A stretch of DNA of 5,847 nt from Balneolaceae bacterium (GTDB taxonomy: Bacteria; Bacteroidota; Rhodothermia; Balneolales; Balneolaceae). The position numbers were made by a program, and so were the translations under genes. This document shows positions 1 through 5,718 of this stretch, piece after piece. The notes under the pieces are model-generated. The model was not told the DNA's origin, did not search any database, and saw only the letters and a list, made by a program, of their open reading frames with translations. Location of the stretch: contig SKGY01000042.1 in NCBI GenBank assembly GCA_007117235.1, positions 1 to 5,847 on the forward strand, in the 5' to 3' direction. Every line of letters begins with the position of its first letter. The stretch's first letter is position 1.

Positions 1-818
1 ATGAAATGCCTCAAATGGAGACAGTAACCGATCAGGAAAGCAAAGCCTTCTGGTGGGGATTCACCGCTATGATGCTTGGGATAGTCGGTTTGATTGCATG
101 GGCATGGCCAGAAAGTTCAGGACTTCGTGATCAAGCCTGGGAAAACCCTGAAGTAAGTTCGCTCTTCTCTCCGAATGCAGCACTTATGCAGGCAATTGTA
201 CCGCTGATTTTTGTACTCCTGCTAATTCCCGGTGTTGTTTACGGTTATGTATCGGGCAAGTACAAGAGCTCGAAAGACATGATAGATAACATGACCAAGT
301 CGATGGAGAGCATGGGCTACTATATTGTTATGGCATTCTTCTGTGCGCTCTTTATTGATGCGTTCAATCAGTCGAATGTTGGCCTCTTAATAGCAGTAAA
401 AGGAGCGAATGCTCTTGAAGCACTAGCACTGCCGGGTCAGGTTACGATAGTTGGTATCATATTCCTGAGCGCATTTGTAAACCTGTTGGTGGGATCAGCT
501 TCAGCTAAATGGTTGCTCATAGCACCAATCTTTGTTCCGATGCTCATGCAACTGGGAATCTCTCCGGATTTAACGCAAGCTGCTTACAGGGTTGGAGACT
601 CTGTATCTAACATCATTACACCACTCTTGCCGTACTTCCCGTTGGTGGTTGTGTTTTGTCAGCGTTACGTGAAGAATACGGGTATTGGGACACTCATCTC
701 GATGATGCTGCCCTACTCAATCATATTTATGATCACGTGGACCATCTTCCTGCTTGTATATTGGGCAATAGGTATACCGCTCAGTTTTGAAGCACCGTAC
801 GTCTATCCTGCTCCATAA
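1..818 (+). CDS. AbgT-family transporter, C-terminal half (5' end outside window)
   Basis: Inner-membrane transporter of the AbgT family, whose studied members include AbgT (p-aminobenzoyl-glutamate uptake) and MtrF/YdaH (antimetabolite export). The reading frame is open to the left edge, so the Met at 6 is probably internal; family members are about 500 residues and about 270 are visible. Counting from that Met, hydrophobic segments lie at about 14-34, 60-82, 103-118, 125-162 (probably more than one segment), 168-183 and 207-255. Two family signatures are present: SASAKW at 164-169, in the re-entrant hairpin region, and YRVGDSVSNIITPLLPY at 194-210. The Ser/Trp of the first and the Arg/Asp/Pro of the second match, from memory, residues placed at the transport site in the MtrF structure. 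The substrate and direction of transport cannot be told from sequence. The gene converges on hisE, so it is not part of the his operon. Confidence 0.9.
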   Translation, partial: EMPQMETVTDQESKAFWWGFTAMMLGIVGLIAWAWPESSGLRDQAWENPEVSSLFSPNAALMQAIVPLIFVLLLIPGVVYGYVSGKYKSSKDMIDNMTKSMESMGYYIVMAFFCALFIDAFNQSNVGLLIAVKGANALEALALPGQVTIVGIIFLSAFVNLLVGSASAKWLLIAPIFVPMLMQLGISPDLTQAAYRVGDSVSNIITPLLPYFPLVVVFCQRYVKNTGIGTLISMMLPYSIIFMITWTIFLLVYWAIGIPLSFEAPYVYPAP

Positions 819-819
819 T

Positions 820-933
820 AGATTTGAAATAATAGATATGAGAGATTAGACATGAGATGTGAGACTTGAGGATTTGACTTAGACATCAAATTCTCTTGTC
901 TCAAATCTCTACTCTCTTGTCTCTATTCTCAAA
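820..933. terminator. Imperfect inverted repeat in convergent spacer, possible bidirectional terminator
   Basis: This fills the gap between the stop codons of the AbgT transporter (818) and hisE (935). The + strand is purine-rich on the left (820-877, repeated GAGA/TGAGA-like words) and pyrimidine-rich on the right (886-933). The core is ATTTGA (872-877), an 8-nt loop, then TCAAAT (886-891). Pairing continues outward with mismatches: GAGACTTGAGG pairs in 8 of 11 positions with TCTCTTGTCTC, and weaker pairing follows. No long T-run follows the stem, so terminator function is inferred from the position between two convergent stops. It could also be one copy of a dispersed intergenic repeat. Confidence 0.5.
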
Positions 934-934
934 C

Positions 935-1231
935 TTACTTTTTACTTCTTACAATCAACTCCTGGAAAACAGTATCAAGAGGTATATCTCTCTCAACAAG
1001 CAGTACCATCAGGTGGTAAATGAGATCTGCTGACTCATAAATTACTTCAGAGTCTTTCTTGTTTTTTGAAGCTATAATAGTCTCAATAGCTTCCTCTCCT
1101 AACTTTTGCGCAATTTTATCAATGCCTTTCTTAAATAAGCGTGTTGAGTAAGAGCCCTTTGGCATCTCTTTTTTTCGCTCAATCAGAACACGTTCGAGAT
1201 CGTATAAAAATTCTATTTCTTGTTTACCCAT
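935..1231 (-). CDS. hisE: Phosphoribosyl-ATP pyrophosphatase HisE
   Basis: Cytoplasmic enzyme for the second step of histidine synthesis: hydrolysis of phosphoribosyl-ATP to phosphoribosyl-AMP and pyrophosphate. At 98 residues it has the normal length of a single-domain HisE. The all-alpha MazG-like fold signatures are present: an N-terminal FLYDLERVLIERK helix (8-20), GEEAIET at 45-51 and ESADLIYHLMVLL at 66-78. The acidic residues E46, E47, E50, E66 and D69 form the expected Mg2+-binding set. It is the last gene of the cluster, 13 bp after the hisF stop, so it is almost certainly cotranscribed with hisF. In many Bacteroidota this domain is fused behind HisI in a HisIE protein. Here there is no HisI domain upstream in frame and no hisI in the window, so that step must be encoded elsewhere or by another gene. 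No Shine-Dalgarno sequence is visible. Confidence 0.95.
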   Translation of the reverse strand: MGKQEIEFLYDLERVLIERKKEMPKGSYSTRLFKKGIDKIAQKLGEEAIETIIASKNKKDSEVIYESADLIYHLMVLLVERDIPLDTVFQELIVRSKK

Positions 1232-1244
1232 TTTTAGATTTTGG

Positions 1245-2009
1245 TTATGTAGTCAAAGTTCGTACTGCTATTCCGTTTTTTGCCATCAATTTTTTTAGAT
1301 CATGGATTTCGATCTCCCTGAAGTGAAAAATACTTGCCGCTAATACTGCATCTGCTTTCCCTATCTCAATTGCATCACAACAGTGCTGTATGGTTCCTGC
1401 TCCGCCACTGGCAATCACAGGAATTGTAACACGTTTGTTCACCTCTGCAAGAAGTTCAAGATCGAAGCCCGATTTGGTTCCATCTCTATCCATACTTGTC
1501 AACAAAATTTCACCGGCGCCGAGATTTTCAGTTTTTTCAATCCATTCTAGCGCATCAAGCCCTGTTGGTTCAGAGCCGCCTTTAACAAAAACTTCCCAAT
1601 GATCACCAACTCGTTTAGCATCAACTGCCGCAACTACAGCTTGTGAGCCAAATGCATCAGATGCGCGTGTTATTAAATCGGGATCACGAACTATGGCGCT
1701 GTTTAAGGAAACTTTATCTGCACCTGATTTCAAAATTTCTTCAATTTCGCTAACTGATTTAATTCCGCCGCCAACTGTGAACGGAATATTTATTGTTGCC
1801 GCAATTTCTGAAACTAATTTTACCAGTGTACGCCTTTTTTCTTTTGTTGCAGTAATGTCAAGAAATACAAGTTCATCAGCTCCTTCCTGCGTATATCTTT
1901 GAGCAAGCTCTACAGGATCACCGGCATCACGCAGTCCTTCAAAGTTGACGCCCTTTACGGTACGCCCGTCTTTTATGTCGAGGCAAGGTATGATTCGTTT
2001 AGTGAGCAT
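1245..2009 (-). CDS. hisF: Imidazole glycerol phosphate synthase cyclase subunit HisF
   Basis: Cyclase subunit of IGP synthase. It uses ammonia delivered from HisH to convert PRFAR to imidazole glycerol phosphate and AICAR. At 254 residues it is full length and a (beta/alpha)8 barrel is expected. It starts with [17 protein letters not shown]11 and D130 (in AAVDAKR) fall exactly at the two catalytic aspartate positions of the family. Phosphate-binding motifs are visible at GGGIKS (80-85) and near the C-terminus at ASGGAGT. It lies 78 bp downstream of hisA and 13 bp upstream of hisE on the same strand. The start is fixed by the conserved N-terminus. The upstream sequence has no AGGAGG-like site. 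Nothing suggests damage. Confidence 0.98.
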   Translation of the reverse strand: MLTKRIIPCLDIKDGRTVKGVNFEGLRDAGDPVELAQRYTQEGADELVFLDITATKEKRRTLVKLVSEIAATINIPFTVGGGIKSVSEIEEILKSGADKVSLNSAIVRDPDLITRASDAFGSQAVVAAVDAKRVGDHWEVFVKGGSEPTGLDALEWIEKTENLGAGEILLTSMDRDGTKSGFDLELLAEVNKRVTIPVIASGGAGTIQHCCDAIEIGKADAVLAASIFHFREIEIHDLKKLMAKNGIAVRTLTT

Positions 2010-2063
2010 ATTTCAGGCCACAAAGATAACAAGGATTGTTGAATAGTGAAGATTGATTTTTTA

Positions 2064-2075
2064 CTGTTTAAACAG
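2064..2075. other. Perfect 12-bp palindrome in hisA-hisF spacer
   Basis: CTGTTTAAACAG is a perfect 12-bp palindrome in the 78-bp gap between the hisA stop and the hisF start. It could be a protein-binding site or chance in an AT-rich spacer. No function is claimed. Confidence 0.25.
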
Positions 2076-2087
2076 CTTAAATTTTGT

Positions 2088-2804
2088 TTAGCTGTGTAAG
2101 GCTGCCAGCTCATTTAAGTTGATATGGCCTTCATAATAAGCTTTTCCAACCACCACACCATACAGATTATTGGAATTGAGTGTTACTAAATCGTCAAGAT
2201 TTGATACCCCACCGGAAGCAATCCAATTGAGTTGAGGAAAGCGTTTTTGAAGGTCGTTGTACATGTTTAAATTTGGCCCGCTCAGCATACCATCCCGTGC
2301 AATGTCGGTGCTGAGAACTGTTTTCAGGCCGGCTTCAATCATTGGGTTTAAAAATCTCTCAATTGGCTCATCCGAAGTTTCAATCCATCCGCCATAAGCC
2401 ATCTTTCCATCTTTTAGATCCAGTCCCAATATCATTTGATTGGGATGATCTGTTACTGCCTGCTTCCACTCATCAGGCTTTTTTACAGCCATGGATGAAC
2501 AAATGACACCACTTAACCCAGCCTCCAATAATGTATCGATATCTTTTCGGGACCGTACGCCACCGCCAGTTTGAACTGATAGACCAAGCTCGTTAATAAT
2601 TTCACGGATAATTGGGAGATTGTGGAATTCCCCGCTTTTTGCACCATTCAGGTCAACAATATGGATATGATTGAAACCGGCTGTCTTAAATTTTGCCGCC
2701 TCGTTGAGGGGCAAATGATTGTAGACAGTTTTTTTTGCGTAGTCACCCTTTTGAAGTCTTACAACCTGTCCGTCAAGCAGGTCTATTGCAGGTATAATTC
2801 TCAT
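2088..2804 (-). CDS. hisA: ProFAR isomerase HisA
   Basis: 1-(5-phosphoribosyl)-5-[(5-phosphoribosylamino)methylideneamino]imidazole-4-carboxamide isomerase. It catalyses the Amadori rearrangement of ProFAR to PRFAR, the substrate of HisHF. The 238-residue length is typical. It begins MRIIPAIDLLDGQVVRL, with catalytic base D8 in place, and the second catalytic aspartate is D129 in GLDLKDGK. Phosphate-binding loops are QTGGGVRS (78-85) and IASGGVS in the C-terminal half. It is paralogous to HisF, but the PAIDLLDGQVVRL start and TGGGVR identify it as HisA. It lies 90 bp after the hisH stop and 78 bp before hisF. Both gaps are longer than in tightly packed operons, but strand and pathway logic support cotranscription. 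No clear ribosome binding site is seen. Confidence 0.98.
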   Translation of the reverse strand: MRIIPAIDLLDGQVVRLQKGDYAKKTVYNHLPLNEAAKFKTAGFNHIHIVDLNGAKSGEFHNLPIIREIINELGLSVQTGGGVRSRKDIDTLLEAGLSGVICSSMAVKKPDEWKQAVTDHPNQMILGLDLKDGKMAYGGWIETSDEPIERFLNPMIEAGLKTVLSTDIARDGMLSGPNLNMYNDLQKRFPQLNWIASGGVSNLDDLVTLNSNNLYGVVVGKAYYEGHINLNELAALHS

Positions 2805-2894
2805 GCTTTGTATTGAAGCTTTAGATAATGTGGACTTAAAAGATATGGAATAGAAAAGACTGATTTAGAAATGATTCGGCTAATTCTATCTGAA

Positions 2895-3506
2895 TCAGGA
2901 ATTAACTGTCTTACCCTCTTTAACCATGTCTAAGAAATTCTGAAGAAGAAGTGAACCCACCTGTCCTGATTTCTCGGGGTGAAATTGCACACCCAGAAAA
3001 TTATCTTTGGCAACTATTGCTGCAAAATCTTTTATGTATTTGCACGTAGCCAGAGTGTAATCATTAGTGGGGGCATAGTAGCCATGCACATAGTATAAAA
3101 ACTGTTTGTTATTGATTCCGGTAATCAACTTATGATTTGTCAATGGTTCAAACTGATTCCAGCCCATATGTGGCACTTTGGCTTTGGTCGCGTCGAATTT
3201 TTTTAGTCGTCCGGGAATAACTCCAAGTGTATTGGAATTGCCCTCCTCAGATGACTCAAAAAGCAATTGCATTCCCAGGCAAATTCCAAGCACCGGTTTT
3301 TTGGTGTTTTTTAGCCAGATATCAAGATCTCTGGATCTTAAATCGTCCATAGCGGCGGCAGCGTGTCCCACTCCCGGGAAAATAATACCATCAGCCTTTT
3401 CCAATTCATCGGGATTATCTGAGATGATAAAGTTGGCCCCCAACCGTTCAAGTGCATTCGAAACGGAAGCGAGATTACCTGCCTGATATTTGATGATTCC
3501 AATCAT
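2895..3506 (-). CDS. hisH: Imidazole glycerol phosphate synthase glutaminase subunit HisH
   Basis: Class I glutamine amidotransferase subunit. It hydrolyses glutamine and channels ammonia into HisF for IGP formation. The start at 3506 gives 203 residues beginning MIGIIKYQAGN, the family's usual N-terminus. An upstream in-frame ATG at 3530 would add MRFHTPPY, read partly from the flanking repeat and a G7 tract, so I reject it. The catalytic triad is visible: C76 in GICLGMQLLFE, and H176 and E178 in GVQFHPEKSG. The oxyanion-strand motif PGVG is at 44-47. The length and motifs are complete. Upstream (3519-3611) lies a large inverted repeat separating it from the truncated hisB. No Shine-Dalgarno sequence is visible; the mRNA carries a C7 run shortly before the start. 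Confidence 0.97.
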   Translation of the reverse strand: MIGIIKYQAGNLASVSNALERLGANFIISDNPDELEKADGIIFPGVGHAAAAMDDLRSRDLDIWLKNTKKPVLGICLGMQLLFESSEEGNSNTLGVIPGRLKKFDATKAKVPHMGWNQFEPLTNHKLITGINNKQFLYYVHGYYAPTNDYTLATCKYIKDFAAIVAKDNFLGVQFHPEKSGQVGSLLLQNFLDMVKEGKTVNS

Positions 3507-3518
3507 ATACGGGGGGGT

Positions 3519-3611
3519 GTGAAAACGCAAAACGCAAAAGTGAAAAGAAAAAGCTGACAGCTGTTAGTTGTCATCAATCGGCCTTTTGCATTTTCCGTTT
3601 TGCGTTCTCAC
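3519..3611. repeat. Large imperfect inverted repeat between hisB fragment and hisH
   Basis: Two 29-nt arms, 3519-3547 and 3583-3611, are inverted copies matching at 24 of 29 positions. The 35-nt loop contains a smaller inverted repeat, TGACA...TGTCA. The right arm abuts the stop codon of the hisB fragment (3612-3614). Words such as AACGCAAAACG and GCAAAAGTGAAAAG are typical of low-complexity intergenic repeats. The left arm is also found at 5643-5671 in direct orientation (26 of 29 identical), next to the other hisB copy. It may attenuate or process a hisB-hisH transcript, or be a dispersed repeat without regulatory role. Confidence 0.75.
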
Positions 3612-3740
3612 TTAAATTGTTCCTTTAGTTAATGGTAATATTTCTTGTGTCCGTTCATTGCGGCTTACGGCAAAGCGAAGTGCTTTGGCGAAACCTTTAA
3701 ACACCGATTCGATGCCGTGGTGCTTATTTTTTCCATCTGC
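3612..3740. repeat. Direct repeat, copy 1 (hisB 3' end)
   Basis: This 129-bp stretch matches 5719-5847 in the same orientation without gaps, with about 103 of 129 identical bases by hand count. Perfect blocks include CGTTCATTGCGGCTTA, GGCAAAGCGAAGTGC and AACACCGATTCGATG. Divergence concentrates in the last codons before the stop. The repeat may extend further left-to-right than seen, because copy 2 leaves the window. Confidence 0.9.
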
Positions 3741-3950
3741 GACAACATGAAGGGTAGCCTTGGCGTTCATGGCCAGTGTGTAATAAAAATGTTCTAACAT
3801 TTCTGTCGGGAAATCACCCACATACTCGCGCTTTAGATTCACATTCCATTTAAGAGACGGATATTTCGGTTTCAGTAAATTTAGGAGCAGGATATCAGAA
3901 TCTGATTGAAGAGCTGTTGGGTGGATGTATATTTTCATATAAAGTGTCAC
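3612..3950 (-). pseudogene. hisB: Truncated hisB (imidazoleglycerol-phosphate dehydratase), C-terminal fragment
   Basis: An open frame of 112 codons (108 from the second Met). From about residue 34 (LKWNVNLKREYVGDFPTEM) to the C-terminus it clearly matches the second half of HisB, which dehydrates IGP to imidazole acetol phosphate. It keeps one metal-ligand motif, HHGIE at 77-81, and the C-terminal LTKG tail. The dehydratase needs two HHxxE-type motifs from two half-domains and about 190-200 residues. The first half is absent, so this piece should not be active alone. Residues 1-33 do not resemble the family convincingly. Compared with the hisB end at 5719-5847, 33 of 42 C-terminal residues are identical, and an isoleucine inside HHIIE is replaced by glycine. 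The frame is intact, so a retained small protein cannot be excluded. I favour a decaying partial duplicate or a leftover from an insertion. Confidence 0.8.
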
Positions 3951-4044
3951 ATTTTATTTAGTTAGGTAACATTTTTTAAAAGTGTTATCCATATCTCCGA
4001 ACGGTTGTTACATCTGCCCAACAACATTCGATGTGGGAACTGAT

Positions 4045-4129
4045 CCAAATCGAAATTTGGTAAATGGCACCCGGGTGGTGCTTTTGGTGAAGCAGCTAAA
4101 CCGGCCGAGGGTGCTGATGATCTGCTCGG
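4045..4129. other. GC-rich patch with several short hairpins, nature unknown
   Basis: Three stems can be read on the + strand. CCAAAT-CGAA-ATTTGG (4045-4060) is a perfect 6-bp stem with a four-base loop. GCACC-CGGGT-GGTGC (4067-4081) is a 5-bp stem. CCGAG (4105-4109) can pair with CTCGG (4125-4129). A structured RNA, a regulatory leader or the relic of a gene are all possible. I could not match it to tRNA, SRP RNA, tmRNA, RNase P RNA or a known riboswitch. Confidence 0.3.
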
Positions 4130-4214
4130 GAGAAGGCTGACATGATAAGAAATGTTGGGTTTGCAATAAATATTAATTAATGTACTTAACATGCTTTTCT
4201 TACAACTTCTTTGA

Positions 4215-4249
4215 CTTATGAAACTCTTTGAGTGAGTGAAAGTTATAAG
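4215..4249. repeat. Short imperfect inverted repeat upstream of DUF418 gene
   Basis: CTTATgaAACT (4215-4225) can pair with AGTTATAAG (4241-4249), leaving a two-base bulge and a 15-nt loop, about 130 bp upstream of the DUF418 start. It could be an operator or an RNA hairpin in the leader. Chance is also plausible in AT-rich DNA. Confidence 0.25.
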
Positions 4250-4380
4250 GATGGTTACTATCAGGTATAACAAGAGATGAAGAAACGGTCGGTTTAAGGC
4301 AAGAACAAGAGAGAGTGTTGGTTTTGATATCACTTCTGATTTAATAAAGATCGTTTAAGGCATCACACAATGCTAATTGT

Positions 4381-5646
4381 ATGGAGAAAAAGTCAACATT
4401 CAAGCCGGTTGATAAAAGTGAAAGACTTCATGTTTTGGATGCACTGCGTGGATTTGCGATTTTTGGGATTTTGATGATCAACATCCAGTTCTTTAGTGGT
4501 TATTCATACATGATGGATGATGTTCAAAGTCAGTTATTGCTGGGTGACTGGAATACATTTTTTAATAGGCTTCACGCTGTCTTTTTTAGAGGAAAATTTT
4601 ATACACTTTTCTCACTCCTTTTTGGAATTGGTTTTGCGATACAATTTGTCAGGGCCTCATCAACCGATCGATCTTTTACGGTTCATTTTAGCCGCCGGCT
4701 TTTCTTTCTTTTGTTGATCGGTTTAGTTCATCTTTGGGCAATTTGGTTTATTGATATACTCGTTCTTTATGCTTTATGCGGGTTTGTATTAATTTTATTT
4801 AAAGGGTTTTCGAATCGGGGATTACTTTTAGCAGCATTTTTAATTCTGCTTTTGCCCGGCTTAAATTCATGGTATCTGAATGCCTATGATGGCGGTTACA
4901 CCACCGCTCTATACCAGTTGTTATCTGAATCCTGGCGTGATTTAAACATTCCCGTCGAATCAGATGAGTACACTACATTTCGGGTATACGATATAAGTGC
5001 AGCAATACAGAGTGACTCCTGGCGCACATTTTTTTCTTTCAACTATTTAGGGCCACTACTAAGGGGGTATATGGTCTCATTAGATGGACGAGTATTTAAA
5101 GTGCTGGGTATATTTGTAATAGGATTATGGATTGGCCGCCAGTTATTAATAAACAAAATTCATGAGAACCGTCCTTTTTTGATTCGAACAGCTATTGTTG
5201 GACTCCTCATAGGAATACCAATGAATATAATTTTTGCAATGGATGACCCCTTCATGTTGGAAAATAGCTGGTATTCGATAGTTCAGGAAACGATCACCAC
5301 ATTTCGCTATATAATTCTTACCGCAGGGTACGTCGCGTTATTTATGCTGCTATTCCATACCGACCTTAAAGGTATTTTAAACAGAATGTTTAGTGCCGTT
5401 GGCAGGACAGCCTTATCGAACTATATTTTGCAATCCATTATTGGGATCTTCCTTTTTTATGGCGTGGGGTTGGGTCTTGGCAAACATCTGGGCTTAGCTT
5501 TACTAACTCTGTTTGTAGTTATCATATTTCTATTTCAAATTGCCATTAGTGAGTTATGGCTGAAACGTTATAAATATGGCCCCCTTGAGTGGATTTGGCG
5601 AGTACTTACGTATGGCCGCTACATGAAAAACCGAATTGAAAAGTGA
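4381..5646 (+). CDS. DUF418 (YeiB-like) multipass membrane protein
   Basis: Integral inner-membrane protein of 421 residues, the normal full length for the DUF418/YeiB family; its biochemical function is not established. Family hallmarks: LDALRGFAIFGILMINI at 19-35 in the first membrane segment, GKFYTLFSLLFGIGFA at 71-86, GRTALSNYILQ at 341-351, and the C-terminal ELWLKRYKYGPLEWIWR at 391-407. About nine or ten hydrophobic segments are visible, roughly at 21-40, 73-90, 107-140 (two), 147-162, 240-256, 267-286, 310-325, 346-367 and 370-390. The stretch 163-237 is a long hydrophilic loop. The start at 4381 is the first ATG after an in-frame stop at 4345; no Shine-Dalgarno sequence is seen. The gene lies opposite to the his genes and is bracketed by two hisB 3' ends, so it looks like cargo. 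Its stop codon overlaps the first bases of the repeat at 5643-5671. No link to histidine synthesis is implied by the protein itself. Confidence 0.93.
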   Translation: MEKKSTFKPVDKSERLHVLDALRGFAIFGILMINIQFFSGYSYMMDDVQSQLLLGDWNTFFNRLHAVFFRGKFYTLFSLLFGIGFAIQFVRASSTDRSFTVHFSRRLFFLLLIGLVHLWAIWFIDILVLYALCGFVLILFKGFSNRGLLLAAFLILLLPGLNSWYLNAYDGGYTTALYQLLSESWRDLNIPVESDEYTTFRVYDISAAIQSDSWRTFFSFNYLGPLLRGYMVSLDGRVFKVLGIFVIGLWIGRQLLINKIHENRPFLIRTAIVGLLIGIPMNIIFAMDDPFMLENSWYSIVQETITTFRYIILTAGYVALFMLLFHTDLKGILNRMFSAVGRTALSNYILQSIIGIFLFYGVGLGLGKHLGLALLTLFVVIIFLFQIAISELWLKRYKYGPLEWIWRVLTYGRYMKNRIEK

Positions 5647-5671
5647 GAACGTAAAAAGCAAAAGTGAAAAG
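5643..5671. repeat. Second copy of the 29-bp intergenic repeat
   Basis: Matches 3519-3547 at 26 of 29 positions in the same orientation. It starts inside the last codons of the DUF418 gene (stop TGA at 5644-5646) and precedes the second hisB end. This is the same relative order as at the first hisB copy. Confidence 0.8.
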
Positions 5672-5709
5672 TCTCCCTTTGAGGGAGGGGTGTTCCTTTT
5701 CACTTTTGC
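5658..5709. terminator. Hairpin between convergent DUF418 and hisB, possible bidirectional terminator
   Basis: GCAAAAGTGAAAAG (5658-5671) and CTTTTCACTTTTGC (5696-5709) form a perfect 14-bp inverted repeat. A nested stem, CTCCCT-TTG-AGGGAG (5673-5687), sits in the loop. It lies between two convergent stop codons (5646 and 5719), the usual place for a shared terminator. The arms are A/T-rich and no clean U-tract follows the stem, so termination is inferred. The outer arms belong to the same repeat family as 3519-3611. Confidence 0.6.
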
Positions 5710-5718
5710 CATTCTATC

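Larger units (their letters stand above)
3951..4380. other. 430-bp gene-free region between divergent hisB fragment and DUF418 gene
   Basis: This is a divergent intergenic region, so it should hold the promoter of the DUF418 gene and, if hisHAFE is expressed locally, a promoter on the - strand. I see no confident match to the Bacteroidota -33/-7 consensus (TTG/TAnnTTTG) or to a sigma70 pair in either direction. It contains a GC-rich patch (4061-4140, about 58% GC) inside AT-rich sequence (4141-4220 about 26% GC), a GTTGTT/AACAAC inverted repeat (4004-4009 with 4020-4025) and an ATTAATTAAT palindrome (4172-4181). A 123-codon frame on the - strand (3962-4333) has biased, non-family-like composition and is not supported as a gene. 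Confidence 0.6.

Noticed and set aside
1141..1902. Several + strand open frames of 60-70 codons across hisE and hisF
   Set aside because: They are antisense to clearly conserved his genes and have no supporting features.
3178..3486. 102-codon open frame on the + strand inside hisH
   Set aside because: It is antisense to a full-length HisH with intact catalytic residues and its translation resembles no family.
4040..4140. tRNA or SRP RNA in the GC-rich patch
   Set aside because: The CCAAAT-CGAA-ATTTGG stem lacks the 5-bp stem and 7-nt loop of a T-arm, and no acceptor or anticodon arms fit. A GAAGCAGC word recalls SRP RNA, but the conserved GGTCAGGTCC-type loop is missing.
3962..4333. 123-codon open frame on the - strand in the hisB-DUF418 spacer
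   Set aside because: It has mixed low-complexity composition, no recognisable domain, and covers a patch where other frames are also open. It has no ribosome binding site or family-like start.
4250..4380. Promoter for the DUF418 gene
   Set aside because: AT-rich sequence is present, but neither a TAnnTTTG/TTG pair nor a well-spaced sigma70 pair stands out, so no position is called.
3519..5709. CRISPR array or insertion sequence ends from the repeated 29-mers
   Set aside because: There are only two direct copies more than 2 kb apart, with hairpins rather than regular spacers, and no transposase or short target duplication is visible.
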